A DNA stretch of 64,000 nt, from NCBI GenBank assembly GCA_016714815.1, contig JADKBZ010000004.1, forward strand, positions 1 to 64,000, given 5' to 3'. A program made the translations under genes and the position numbers. Shown one piece after another: positions 1 to 9,440 of the stretch (positions are counted from its first letter, which is position 1; the number at the start of each line of letters is the position of its first letter). The notes under the pieces were generated by a model that had not been told where the DNA came from, made no database searches, and saw only the letters and a list, made by a program, of their open reading frames with translations. This stretch comes from Holophagales bacterium (GTDB lineage: Bacteria; Acidobacteriota; Thermoanaerobaculia; UBA5066).

Positions 1-33
1 ACGATCAGGCACACGGCGCGCCGGCTCGGCCGG

Positions 34-1014
34 TCACGCGCTGGCCAGATAGGGAACGGCCCAGGAGAACTCCGCCGCGTACTCGCGTTCCGCCGCGACG
101 AGGAGTGCCGCCTCCCAGCGCTCCACCTCCCGCTCGGATTCGGGGGATGCCGCCCGGATGCACCGGCGGAAGGCGATCTCGAGGAGCATCTGGTCGGTGC
201 GCGAGAGCGGCTCCTGCAGAGCGTCGACGAGAGTGTGCATCGCGGCGGCGACGCTTCGAGGAGAGCTGCGGCGGGCCGCGACGAGCAGGAGGACGTAGGG
301 CTGCCTCAGATCCTCGGCCTGCTCGAGCTGCGGCGCCCCCGCCAGGAGCGCGGCCTCCTCTTCCTCGAGGCACGCCCACCCTTCCCAGGCCAGCCGGTTC
401 TCTTCCTTCCACGCCTGACGCGTCTGCGAGACCTCGATCTCCTCGATCGCCATGAGCTCTTCGCCTCCGGGCCGGGGGCTTTCCGCCGCCGCGAGAAGCG
501 CGCGTTCCTCGGCGATGCGCTGCTCGCGGAGAGAGATGTACCGCTCCTCGGCCCGCAGCTTCATGAGGCGGTGGGCGAGCGCGGTCCACTTCTCCTGGAG
601 AGCCTTCTTGTTCTGCATCCGCACGCGCCCCATCCGCATGTGGACCCTGAGGGCGACCGTCGCCAGGACGAGCTGCTCGAGCGTGAAGACCGACGCCAGC
701 TGTCGCGCCACGACGTCGACGGCGTTGTAGGAGTCGTCGAGGAAGGCCGCCCCGCGCTGGACGATCCGCGGCGCGAGCTCGATCCGGGCCCGCTCGGCAA
801 GGAGTCCGTCGATGGCGATCGGGCGGCTGATGACGTGCCGGCCCGACGCCGTCGGATCCCAGTACCCGGGACGGACATCAGCGTCCGCGTTCAACGCCGG
901 GGAATCCCCGGTCGTCGCAGGTTCACCCGCTGGCCCCGGATCGCGCGGCACTTCCAGATGATCAGCAGCCAGGGCTGGTCTTGTCCAGCGAAAAGGCGAT
1001 CGGTCCCCACTCAC
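34..1014 (-). CDS. Hypothetical protein, helical, downstream of Ser/Thr kinase
   Basis: This 326-residue protein matches no family I recognise. Residues about 1-60 are Pro/Ala-rich and probably disordered. Residues about 105-200 are strongly charged and helical with many Arg, Glu and Gln, consistent with a coiled coil. The C-terminal third is a helical segment ending in an Ala-rich tail. There is no signal peptide and no clear membrane segment. It starts 18 nt after the stop of the kinase gene on the same strand, so the two are probably co-transcribed and the protein may be a partner or substrate of that kinase. That role is inference from position only. Codon use matches the neighbours, which supports it being a real gene. 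Confidence 0.7.
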   Translation of the reverse strand: MSGDRSPFRWTRPALAADHLEVPRDPGPAGEPATTGDSPALNADADVRPGYWDPTASGRHVISRPIAIDGLLAERARIELAPRIVQRGAAFLDDSYNAVDVVARQLASVFTLEQLVLATVALRVHMRMGRVRMQNKKALQEKWTALAHRLMKLRAEERYISLREQRIAEERALLAAAESPRPGGEELMAIEEIEVSQTRQAWKEENRLAWEGWACLEEEEAALLAGAPQLEQAEDLRQPYVLLLVAARRSSPRSVAAAMHTLVDALQEPLSRTDQMLLEIAFRRCIRAASPESEREVERWEAALLVAAEREYAAEFSWAVPYLASA

Positions 1015-1032
1015 GTCGTCGCGATCACGATG

Positions 1033-2622
1033 CTACTGAGGCGCGCGATCCGGAGCAGGCGCATCCGGCTCCCAGCCGGGAAGCTGGAAGCCCCGGTGCC
1101 GCAGGAGCGCGCCGACCCGCTCCCGGAAGAGCACGGGCTCGATCGGCTTGAGGAGCAGCTCGTTGGCTCCCGACTGGATGCCGAAGGCGTAGCGGCTCCG
1201 GTCGAGCCTGTCGGCCGCAAGGAGAACCGGGAGCGCCGCCAGGTTCGGCTGCGACTTGATGACGCGCGTGACGTCGAAACCATCCATCCCCGGGAGCGAA
1301 ACGTCCATGACGACGAGGTCGACCGGTCCGCGCACGAGGGCCTCGAGCGCTTCCTGGCCTGAAGCCGCCTCCACGACGCGGCAGGCCTCGCTTCCGAGCG
1401 CGGCTTTCCACGCCTTGCGATTCGCGGCCGCGGCGGATACGAGGAGGAGCATGGGAGGGCGCGCCGGGTCGACCGGAACGGCCACGGCGGGTGCGGCCGG
1501 GACGACGGCGGGGGCTGGAGCGGGAGCGGCGGCCGCGGCAGGCGGGGCCGGGACCGGACGCGCGGGCGGCGGCGCGGCGGGCGGGGCCGGAGCGACGGGA
1601 GCCGGAACCGCCCGCATCGGCGTCGGATGCGGTTCCGGTCTCGGGGCGACGTCCGAGGGGGCCGCCGGCCGTACGAGGGCGGGAGGAGCCGGCAGGACGA
1701 CGGCTCCGAGAGCCGACTCGAGCTGGGCCATCAGCCCGTCCTGGCCTGCCCGCCGGCGGATCGACCCCTCCTTCGGCGTCGGAAGGGGCTCGACCCCCGC
1801 GAGCTCGGCCTCGAGGTCCGCCGTCGTCGCGTAGCGCTTCGCGGGGTCCTTTCGAAGCGCCTTCATGACGATCGCCCGGAGCCCCGGGGAAACGTCGGAC
1901 TGCCGGGACAGGAGGTCCGGGACCGGGTCGTTGATCTGCTTCATCGCCACGGCGATCGGGCTGTCGCCCGTGAACGGAAGCTGCCCCGTGAGCGCCTCGA
2001 ACGCGATGATCCCGATGGAGTAGATGTCCGTGCGGGCGTCGACGGGCCGGCCGGAGGCTTGCTCGGGAGACATGTACTGCGGCGTGCCGAGGATGATCGA
2101 GTCGAGGGTGAAGCCGCCACCGAGGTTCCAGCGCGCGAGTCCGAAGTCGACGATGGCGACGGCGCCGTGCTCGTCGACGATGACGTTCTGGCTCTTCAGG
2201 TCGCGGTGGACGATCCCGAGCTCGTGGATCGCCGAGCAGCCGCGGGCGATCTGCCGGAGGATCGGCACGGCGCGGGCCGGCTCGATCCGCCGCTCGTCGC
2301 GGATGAGCGTCCAAAGGTCCTTCCCCGGAACGAACTCCATCGTGATGTAGGGGTAGGAGCCGCTGATCCCGAAGTCGTACATACGCGCGACGTTCGGGTG
2401 CTTGATCTTCCGGTTGAGGTTGATCTCGCGCTTGAACCGGGTGAGGACGGCCTCGTCGTCCTTCGCGAGGTCGGGCGAGAGGACCTTGATGGCGACGACC
2501 TCGTCCAGCTCGAGGTCCCGGGCCTTGTAGACGATCCCCACCCCGCCCTGCCCGAGCGTCTCGATCCACTCGTAGCGGGAAACTCCCTCGAAGAACTTCT
2601 TCCGGAGGATGTCGGCCTTCAT
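1033..2622 (-). CDS. Ser/Thr protein kinase with C-terminal receiver-like domain
   Basis: A 529-residue Hanks-type kinase. The glycine loop is LGQGGVGIVY (about residues 23-32), the ATP-binding lysine is Lys46, the catalytic HRDLKSQN places Asp141, DFG lies at 159-161 and SPEQ replaces the usual APE. Residues about 280-390 form a Pro/Ala-rich linker. Residues about 391-512 look like a response-regulator receiver: the phospho-acceptor position is Asp440 (VVMDVSLPGMDG) and the conserved lysine is Lys492 (LLKP). However, the acidic pair that binds Mg is missing (LLVSAAAANRK) and the conserved Thr/Ser is Ala (VLLAAD), so it is probably a pseudo-receiver. No transmembrane helix is evident, so it should be cytoplasmic. 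A TATGCT hexamer lies at 2643-2648 upstream of the ATG. Confidence 0.93.
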   Translation of the reverse strand: MKADILRKKFFEGVSRYEWIETLGQGGVGIVYKARDLELDEVVAIKVLSPDLAKDDEAVLTRFKREINLNRKIKHPNVARMYDFGISGSYPYITMEFVPGKDLWTLIRDERRIEPARAVPILRQIARGCSAIHELGIVHRDLKSQNVIVDEHGAVAIVDFGLARWNLGGGFTLDSIILGTPQYMSPEQASGRPVDARTDIYSIGIIAFEALTGQLPFTGDSPIAVAMKQINDPVPDLLSRQSDVSPGLRAIVMKALRKDPAKRYATTADLEAELAGVEPLPTPKEGSIRRRAGQDGLMAQLESALGAVVLPAPPALVRPAAPSDVAPRPEPHPTPMRAVPAPVAPAPPAAPPPARPVPAPPAAAAAPAPAPAVVPAAPAVAVPVDPARPPMLLLVSAAAANRKAWKAALGSEACRVVEAASGQEALEALVRGPVDLVVMDVSLPGMDGFDVTRVIKSQPNLAALPVLLAADRLDRSRYAFGIQSGANELLLKPIEPVLFRERVGALLRHRGFQLPGWEPDAPAPDRAPQ

Positions 2623-2642
2623 CTGGCGCGTCTCGCCACCGG

Positions 2643-2648
2643 AGCATA
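2643..2648 (-). promoter_or_regulatory. Candidate -10 element of the kinase gene
   Basis: On the minus strand TATGCT lies 20 nt before the kinase ATG, in the 94-bp gap after fabF. No convincing -35 is visible. The gap suggests the kinase is transcribed apart from the fab operon, although read-through cannot be excluded. Confidence 0.4.
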
Positions 2649-2716
2649 GAGGGAATCGGGCGCGGGATCGACGGTAGAGAGGTCGCCGGGCCCTGATTCG
2701 CCGCCGGCGCGGGTCG

Positions 2717-3985
<1,269 letters not shown>

Positions 3986-3993
3986 TGGGGATC

Positions 3994-4239
3994 TCAGGCA
4001 GGCTTCGCGTGCGACTCGATGTAGGTGACCGCGTCCTGGACCTTCTGGATCTTCTCGGCGTCCTCGTCCGGGATCTCGATGCCGAAGGCTTCCTCGAAGG
4101 CCATCACGAGCTCCACGGTGTCGAGCGAGTCGGCGCCGAGGTCGTCGACGAAGCTCGCCTCGGGCTTGACCTCGTCGGCCTGGACCCCGAGCTGTTCGAC
4201 GATGATGCTCTTGACCTTTTCCTCAATCGAGTTCGACAT
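3994..4239 (-). CDS. acpP: Acyl carrier protein
   Basis: An 81-residue acidic carrier protein. The phosphopantetheine attachment serine is Ser38 in the GADSLD motif, followed by the recognition helix VELVMAFEEAFGIEIPDE. It carries the growing acyl chain between the Fab enzymes encoded around it. The start is supported by a strong GGGAGGAA ribosome site just upstream. The 85-bp gap before it holds its own candidate promoter, which fits the high ACP level cells need. Confidence 0.99.
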   Translation of the reverse strand: MSNSIEEKVKSIIVEQLGVQADEVKPEASFVDDLGADSLDTVELVMAFEEAFGIEIPDEDAEKIQKVQDAVTYIESHAKPA

Positions 4240-4273
4240 TCAATTCCTCCCTAAGTTGGCGCCAAGCCGCCGG

Positions 4274-4302
4274 ATTCTCCCCGGCTTTCCCGGCGAATTC
4301 AA
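4274..4302 (-). promoter_or_regulatory. Candidate internal promoter for acpP-fabF
   Basis: On the minus strand a TTGAAT -35 (4302-4297) and GAGAAT -10 (4279-4274) are separated by 17 bp, about 35 nt upstream of the acpP ATG. The same GAGAAT hexamer occurs in the candidate promoter of the J-domain gene near 58.8 kb. Functional assignment is inference from spacing and context. Confidence 0.5.
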
Positions 4303-4324
4303 GCAGACGCAGGTTCCTCTCCCT

Positions 4325-5083
4325 TCAGGGGATGAGGAGACCTCCGCTGACGTTCAGGACGGTTCCGGTGACGTACGAGGCCAGATCGGACGCGAGGTAG
4401 AGGACCGCGCCGGCGACGTCCTCGGCGGTTCCGAGCCGCCCGAGGGCGATCCTGCCGGCGAGGGCCCTGGTCTGGTCCTCGCTCAGGGCGGCGGTCATGG
4501 CGGTTTCGATGTAGCCCGGGGCGACGACGTTCACGGTGATTCCCCGAGAGCCGATTTCCCGGGCCAGCGACATCGAGAACCCGACGACGCCCGCCTTGGC
4601 GGCGGCGTAGTTGGCCTGGCCGGCGTTCCCCATGAGGCCGACGACGGAGCCGACGGTCACGATCCGGCCGGCGACCCGCTTCTTCATCATCAGCTTGACG
4701 GCTTCCTGCGTCACGAGGAAGACGCCGGTCAGGTCGGTCGAAAGGACCCGGTCCCAGCTCTCCTTCGACATCCGGAGAAGGAGGCCGTCGTCGGTGATCC
4801 CGGCGTTGTTGACGAGGATGTCGAGCCGGCCGTGACGTTCGGCGATCCCCTTGAAGAGAGCCGTGACGGACGAGGGGTCCGAGACGTCGAGGGAGGCGGC
4901 TTCCGCCGTACCGCCCGCGTCGGCGATCGCGGCGGCCACGGCGCCCGCCTTCTCCTGGTTGCGCGCCGCGGCCACGACGGTCGCCCCGGCGGACGCCAGG
5001 CGGCGGGCGATCGTCTCCCCGATTCCCTGCGAGGCTCCCGTGACGAGCGCGATCTTTCCCTCGAGGGAGAGGACGTGAGTCAT
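4325..5083 (-). CDS. fabG: 3-oxoacyl-ACP reductase
   Basis: FabG is the NADPH-dependent first reductase of the fatty-acid cycle. The 252-residue short-chain dehydrogenase has the cofactor motif TGASQGIGE near the N-terminus, the NNAG structural motif, and the catalytic Ser and YxxxK (YAAAK) pair. The C-terminal NVSGGLLIP ending is typical of the family. An AAAAGGAG ribosome site lies 8 nt before the ATG. It follows ybaK by 16 nt and precedes acpP by 85 nt in the operon. Confidence 0.97.
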   Translation of the reverse strand: MTHVLSLEGKIALVTGASQGIGETIARRLASAGATVVAAARNQEKAGAVAAAIADAGGTAEAASLDVSDPSSVTALFKGIAERHGRLDILVNNAGITDDGLLLRMSKESWDRVLSTDLTGVFLVTQEAVKLMMKKRVAGRIVTVGSVVGLMGNAGQANYAAAKAGVVGFSMSLAREIGSRGITVNVVAPGYIETAMTAALSEDQTRALAGRIALGRLGTAEDVAGAVLYLASDLASYVTGTVLNVSGGLLIP

Positions 5084-5099
5084 CTCGAGGCTCCTTTTA

Positions 5100-5576
5100 T
5101 CAGTCTTCGACGAGATCGGCCGGCGTGGCGCCCGCCGCGGCGAGGAAAACGGGTCCGGACATCTCCAGCTGAACCCCCCTCTGGCCGGCGGAGACGAAGA
5201 GCCGCTGGAGGGCCGCGGCCCCCTCGTGGGCGAAGAGCGGCATCGCCTTGCGCATTCCGAAGGGGGAGCAGCCCCCCTTCACGTAGCCGGTCAGCTTCTC
5301 CATCTCCTCGGCCGAGACCATCGCGACGGTCCGGTTCCCCGAGACCCGGGCGAGCTTCTTCAGCGACAGGCGAGCCCCGGTCGGGACGATGGCCGCGAGC
5401 GGCCCCGTCCGGTCCCCTTTCGCCACGAGCGTCTTCCAGACCTCTTCCTGGGGCACCCCGAGCTTCTCCGCCGCTTCCTCGGCGGTGAAATCGGCCGCGG
5501 CGAAGGTGCGCAGGCCGTAGGCGGCCTTGCGCGCGTCCAGGACGCGCGTGGCGTTCGTGGTCGCCTTCGCGGTCAT
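5100..5576 (-). CDS. ybaK: YbaK/EbsC-type Cys-tRNA(Pro) deacylase
   Basis: A 158-residue aminoacyl-tRNA editing domain protein. The family signature YVKGGCSPFG is present at about residues 101-110, with the preceding hydrophobic strands. Proteins of this family hydrolyse Cys mischarged on tRNA(Pro). The ATG overlaps the fabD stop as ATGA, so translation is coupled, which fixes the start. Its presence inside a fatty-acid operon between fabD and fabG is unusual and probably reflects operon packing rather than a lipid role. Confidence 0.9.
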   Translation of the reverse strand: MTAKATTNATRVLDARKAAYGLRTFAAADFTAEEAAEKLGVPQEEVWKTLVAKGDRTGPLAAIVPTGARLSLKKLARVSGNRTVAMVSAEEMEKLTGYVKGGCSPFGMRKAMPLFAHEGAAALQRLFVSAGQRGVQLEMSGPVFLAAAGATPADLVED

Positions 5577-6511
5577 CCGGCGAGGAGCCTGCCGAGCCCC
5601 TCGGCATCCGACGTCGTCCGGACGGGCCACTCCTTCGCGATCCGCTTCGCGAGGCCGGCCAGGACCGTTCCCGGCCCCACCTCGATCGCCCCTTCCGTCT
5701 CCCGGGCGAGCCGTTCGACCGTCTCCACCCAGCGAACCGGAGAGCAGACCTGCCGCCGGAGCGCCTCGCGCGCCTCCTTCCCGGAGAGGTTGGCGAGGAC
5801 GTCGACGTTCGTGACGACGGGGACGGAGAGGTCCGCGAACGAGGCCGCGTCGAGGAACGGGGAGAGCTGCTCCTCGGCCGGCTTCATGAGCGCGCAGTGG
5901 AACGGGGCCGAGACCGGGAGCGGCAGGACCCGCTTGGCCCCTCGCTGCTTCAGGAGCTCCGACACCTTCGCCACGGCGCCGGCCGTCCCCGCGATGACGG
6001 TCTGCTCGGGAGAGTTGAAGTTGGCGGCGGAGACCGCTTCGCCGCTGGCGGCGGCGATCTCCTCGCACGCCGCGGCGACGGAAGGCCCGTCGAGACCGAT
6101 CACCGCGCCCATCGCTCCCTGCCCCACCGCGACCGCCTCCTGCATGAAGGTGCCGCGCCGGTGGACGAGGACGACGGCCTCCTCGAGCGGCAGGCAACCC
6201 GCCGCGACGAGGGCCGACCACTCGCCGAGCGAGTGCCCCGCGAGGAGGGAAGGCGCGAGGCCCCGTGCCTTCAGCACCTCGAAGACGGCGACCGAGTGGA
6301 CGAGGATCGCCGGCTGGGTCACGGCCGTCCGCTTCAGCTCCTCCTCGGATCCCTCGAACGAGACCTTGGAGATGGAGAGGCGGAACGGTGCGAGGGCGGC
6401 GTCGGCACGGTCGTAGACCGCCCGCGCCTCGGGGAACGTGGCCGCGAGGTCGCGCCCCATGCCGGCGGACTGCGACCCCTGGCCGGGGAAGAGAAATGCG
6501 AGGGAGACCAT
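5573..6511 (-). CDS. fabD: Malonyl-CoA:ACP transacylase
   Basis: FabD loads malonate onto ACP. The 312-residue protein begins MVSLAFLFPGQGSQ, and the acyl-binding nucleophile is Ser94 in GHSLGEWSA. I chose the ATG at 6511 rather than one ten codons upstream: it starts directly at the conserved FPGQGSQ region, a GAGGTGG ribosome site sits just before it, and it follows the fabH stop by 2 nt. The stop overlaps the ybaK start (ATGA). Confidence 0.97.
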   Translation of the reverse strand: MVSLAFLFPGQGSQSAGMGRDLAATFPEARAVYDRADAALAPFRLSISKVSFEGSEEELKRTAVTQPAILVHSVAVFEVLKARGLAPSLLAGHSLGEWSALVAAGCLPLEEAVVLVHRRGTFMQEAVAVGQGAMGAVIGLDGPSVAAACEEIAAASGEAVSAANFNSPEQTVIAGTAGAVAKVSELLKQRGAKRVLPLPVSAPFHCALMKPAEEQLSPFLDAASFADLSVPVVTNVDVLANLSGKEAREALRRQVCSPVRWVETVERLARETEGAIEVGPGTVLAGLAKRIAKEWPVRTTSDAEGLGRLLAG

Positions 6512-6513
6512 CG

Positions 6514-7497
6514 CTACCACCTCACCAGGGCCGCGCCCCACGTCAGGCCGGCCCCGAAGGCCGTGAAGAGGATCAGGTCCCCGCGCTTGACGCGGCCGTC
6601 CCGCACCGCCTCGTCGAGGGCGATCGGGATCGACGCGGAGCTCGTGTTGCCGTAACGCTCGATGTTCACGATGCAGCGCTCCCTCGGAATGCCGAGCCGC
6701 TCGCCGACGGCCTGGATGATCCGGTCGTTGGCCTGGTGCGGCAGGAGCCAGGAGACCTCGCCCGGCTCGAACCCGCTCTCATTCAGGACGTCCTTGCAGA
6801 CGTCGACCATCGACCGGACGGCGATCTTGAAGGTCTCCCCGCCCATCATCTTGATGAACGGAAGACGCTGCTCGAGCGTTTCCGGCCGGTTTGGCGGGCT
6901 CGAGGAGCCGCCGCCCGGCATCTGGATGAAGGCGGCGCCCTCGCCGTCGCTCCGGATCGTCGAGGCGAGGACGCCCCGGTCGGACTTTGTGGCCCTGAGG
7001 AGCGTGGCGCCCGCGCCGTCGCCAAAGAGGACGCACGTGGCGCGGTCGGTGTAGTCGGTGTAGCGCGTCAGGAACTCGGCCCCGACGAGGAGGATGTTCT
7101 TCGCCTTCCCCGCCTGGATCAGTCCGTCGGCGATGTGGAGGCCGTAAAGCCACCCCGAACAGCCGGCGTTCTGGTCCCACGCGGCGGCCTTCTTGGCGCC
7201 CAGCTTCTGCTGGACGAGGCACGCCACGGCCGGTATCGGCTGGTCGGGGGTGACGGTTGCGACGAGGACGGCGTCGAGGTCCTTGGCGTGAACTCCCGCG
7301 CTCTCGAGGGCCTGCGTCCCCGCCGCGACGCAGAAGTCCGAGAGCGTTTCCCCGTCGACCGCCATGTGCCGTTCCCGGACCCCGGTCCGCGTCGTGATCC
7401 ATTCGTCCGACGTTTCGACCAGCTTCTCGAGGTCGGCGTTCGTCAGGACCTTTGCGGGTACGGCTCGACCGGTGCCGGCGATGGCGGCGTGAAACAT
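6514..7497 (-). CDS. fabH: Beta-ketoacyl-ACP synthase III
   Basis: FabH starts fatty acid synthesis by condensing an acyl-CoA with malonyl-ACP. The 327-residue protein carries the Cys-His-Asn triad at Cys113 (NAGCSGW), His254 (PHQAND) and Asn284 (YGNTSS). Length is normal. It sits 16 nt after plsX and 2 nt before fabD, in the widely conserved order rpmF-plsX-fabH-fabD. Confidence 0.98.
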   Translation of the reverse strand: MFHAAIAGTGRAVPAKVLTNADLEKLVETSDEWITTRTGVRERHMAVDGETLSDFCVAAGTQALESAGVHAKDLDAVLVATVTPDQPIPAVACLVQQKLGAKKAAAWDQNAGCSGWLYGLHIADGLIQAGKAKNILLVGAEFLTRYTDYTDRATCVLFGDGAGATLLRATKSDRGVLASTIRSDGEGAAFIQMPGGGSSSPPNRPETLEQRLPFIKMMGGETFKIAVRSMVDVCKDVLNESGFEPGEVSWLLPHQANDRIIQAVGERLGIPRERCIVNIERYGNTSSASIPIALDEAVRDGRVKRGDLILFTAFGAGLTWGAALVRW

Positions 7498-7513
7498 CTT
7501 CCCTGCTCTCCCT

Positions 7514-8530
7514 TCAGCGGACGGGTACCGGGGGCGCCAGGTCGCGGGCTTTCGCCCGGATCTTCTCTGAAATCCGGCGCCGGGCGAAATCGTGAAGGGA
7601 CTTGATCCCGTTCCGGACGGCCCGGGCGTTCGAGCTGCCGTGCCCGATGACGACGGCCCCCTTCACGCCGATGAGCGGCGCGCCGCCGTACTCGGAATAG
7701 TCGAGGCGCTTCTTGAAGGACCGGAACGCGTCCCTGGAGAGGAGGAAACCCATCGAGGCCTGCAGGCTCCGGGTGACCTCCTGCTTCAGGGCTTCCTCGA
7801 CGAGCCGGGCGAGGCTCTCGGAGACCTTGAGAACGACGTTTCCCGTGAAGCCGTCGGTCACGATGACGTCGACGTCGACGTTTCCGCCGTAGACGTCGCG
7901 GCCCTCGCAGTTGCCGACGAAGTTGAGCCCCGACTTCCGGAGCAGGCCGAAAACCTCGCGCGTCGTCCCGGTCCCCTTCTCCTCTTCTTCGCCGACGGAG
8001 AGGAGCCCGATCTTCGGGTGATCGATGCCGAGGACCTCCTGGGCGTAGAAGTGCCCCATCAGGGCGAACTCGCGGTAGTTCTCGACCCGGCACGAGATGT
8101 TCGCCCCGACGTCGAGCAGCAGCCGCCGGCGCCCGAGGCCAGGGAGGACCGCGGCGAGGGCGGGCCGGTCGATCCCCTCGATGACGCCGAGCGCGGCCCG
8201 GGCCGTCACCATCGCGGCCCCCGTGTGGCCGGCGGTGAAGAGCCCTTCGGCGGCCCCGTCCCTCACGAGCTCTGCCGCGACGCGCACCGACGCCCGGGGC
8301 TTCTTCCGGAGCGTGGCGGTCGCAGGCTCGTCGAACCCGACGACGTCCTCGGCCTCCACGATGCCGATCCGGCTCCCGCGGTAGCTCGCCGCCCGAAGGA
8401 GCGGCTCTATTTCCCTCCGGCGTCCCACCAGAAGGAGGTCGAGGCCGAAGTCGACGGCGGCCGCGACGGCTCCTTCAACGATGGCACGGGGGGCGTTGTC
8501 TCCCCCCATGGCGTCGACGGCGAGGGTCAT
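7514..8530 (-). CDS. plsX: Phosphate acyltransferase
   Basis: PlsX converts acyl-ACP to acyl-phosphate, linking fatty acid synthesis to phospholipid synthesis. The 338-residue protein starts MTLAVDAMGGDNAP, the diagnostic N-terminus, and holds the later conserved segments VGEEEEKGT and VTDGFTGNV. It is soluble with no signal peptide. It lies 25 nt after rpmF and before fabH. The C-terminus carries about ten extra residues rich in Arg, Ala and Pro. Confidence 0.97.
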   Translation of the reverse strand: MTLAVDAMGGDNAPRAIVEGAVAAAVDFGLDLLLVGRRREIEPLLRAASYRGSRIGIVEAEDVVGFDEPATATLRKKPRASVRVAAELVRDGAAEGLFTAGHTGAAMVTARAALGVIEGIDRPALAAVLPGLGRRRLLLDVGANISCRVENYREFALMGHFYAQEVLGIDHPKIGLLSVGEEEEKGTGTTREVFGLLRKSGLNFVGNCEGRDVYGGNVDVDVIVTDGFTGNVVLKVSESLARLVEEALKQEVTRSLQASMGFLLSRDAFRSFKKRLDYSEYGGAPLIGVKGAVVIGHGSSNARAVRNGIKSLHDFARRRISEKIRAKARDLAPPVPVR

Positions 8531-8555
8531 TCAGGGTGCGACCGGGAGGTCGCGA

Positions 8556-8741
8556 TCAGCTCTTCTGGGCGCCGGCAGTGACTTCGCGGCCCCGGTAGTG
8601 GCCGCAATCGGGGCAGACACGGTGAGGAGTCTTCGTCGCTCCGCAGCTCGTGCACTTCGACAGGCCGGGATCCTGGAGGAAGTCGTGAGCCCTCCGCAGG
8701 TCGCGGCGCGTCTTGCTGTGGCGGTGTTTCGGATTCGGCAT
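8556..8741 (-). CDS. rpmF: 50S ribosomal protein L32
   Basis: A 61-residue L32 with the typical start MPNPKHRHSKTRR. It has a complete zinc ribbon, CTSC followed by CPDC, so it is the zinc-binding form. It lies between the DUF177 gene and plsX, the usual bacterial order. The 66-bp gap before it holds no clear promoter, so it is probably read from the promoter ahead of the DUF177 gene. Confidence 0.98.
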   Translation of the reverse strand: MPNPKHRHSKTRRDLRRAHDFLQDPGLSKCTSCGATKTPHRVCPDCGHYRGREVTAGAQKS

Positions 8742-8807
8742 GGCAGTTCACCTCTCGGGGTCGTCGGTTTCGGGGAAGCGCCTCTTGGCGTCGCCGCCGG
8801 CGCGGCT

Positions 8808-9320
8808 TCAGGCCAGGAGCGACTTCAGCTTCGCGAGCCTGTCGTCGCCCTCTTCCCGGCAGTCGCACGGGGCGGAGTTCCGGTCGGCCCCGCAACGGGG
8901 ACACAGACCGAGGCAGTCGGGCCGGCAGAGCGGTTTCATCGGGAGCTCGAGCAGGAGCTGCTCTTCGACGAGGGGATCGAACGGGACGACGAACTCGTCG
9001 TACCAGACGACGTCGAGGTCGCCGGCCGTCAGCTCCGTTTCGTCTTCCAGGGGGCGGCGGTGGACGGGGGCGAAGAGCCACGAGACCTCTCCGCTGGAGG
9101 AGAAAGCGACCGGCGCGAGGCAGCGGGAACAGGCGATCTCGCCCGCCACGGAGAAGGTCCCGGTGAGGACGAATCCCGGGTCGGCCTTCTGTAGCGTTCC
9201 CGCGAACGCCACCGGCTCGAGCACGAGGAGCTCGGGCCGCTCGAGGCGCCCCATCGGGACCTCGACGCGGTAGGAAACAGCGACGGGCGCTTCCAGCGCC
9301 TCTTCCAGATTCAGTTCCAT
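8808..9320 (-). CDS. yceD: DUF177 (YceD-type) protein
   Basis: A 170-residue member of the DUF177 family, whose E. coli member influences 23S rRNA levels and is always next to rpmF. It has a CSRC pair near residue 62 and a Cys-rich C-terminal region with C-x4-C-x3-C-x2-C and later CDC, which could bind zinc. The ATG at 9320 is supported by GGAGG 8 nt upstream; longer in-frame extensions upstream would run into the divergent glycosyltransferase gene. It is the first gene of the rpmF-plsX-fab operon. Confidence 0.9.
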   Translation of the reverse strand: MELNLEEALEAPVAVSYRVEVPMGRLERPELLVLEPVAFAGTLQKADPGFVLTGTFSVAGEIACSRCLAPVAFSSSGEVSWLFAPVHRRPLEDETELTAGDLDVVWYDEFVVPFDPLVEEQLLLELPMKPLCRPDCLGLCPRCGADRNSAPCDCREEGDDRLAKLKSLLA

Positions 9321-9348
9321 CTCGGCCCCTCCTCGCGGAGGGTCGGTG

Positions 9349-9354
9349 AGTCTA
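9349..9354 (-). promoter_or_regulatory. Candidate -10 of the yceD-rpmF-plsX-fab operon
   Basis: On the minus strand TAGACT lies 28 nt before the yceD ATG, in the 120-bp divergent gap shared with the glycosyltransferase operon. No good -35 is seen. The call rests on its match to the TANNNT type common in this window. Confidence 0.4.
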
Positions 9355-9427
9355 GCACGCGCTCCCGAGACACCCATCCGAGCCTCCGGACGGGGTCCGG
9401 ACCCCGGCCCGGGTCCCGCTCCCGCGA

Positions 9428-9433
9428 TACGAT
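9428..9433 (+). promoter_or_regulatory. Candidate -10 of the glycosyltransferase operon (leaderless layout)
   Basis: TACGAT is followed by 7 nt and then the ATG at 9441. With a normal start point 6-8 nt downstream, transcription would begin at the start codon. This supports 9441 over the in-frame ATG at 9432, which overlaps the hexamer. Confidence 0.5.
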
Positions 9434-9440
9434 GCCCCGG

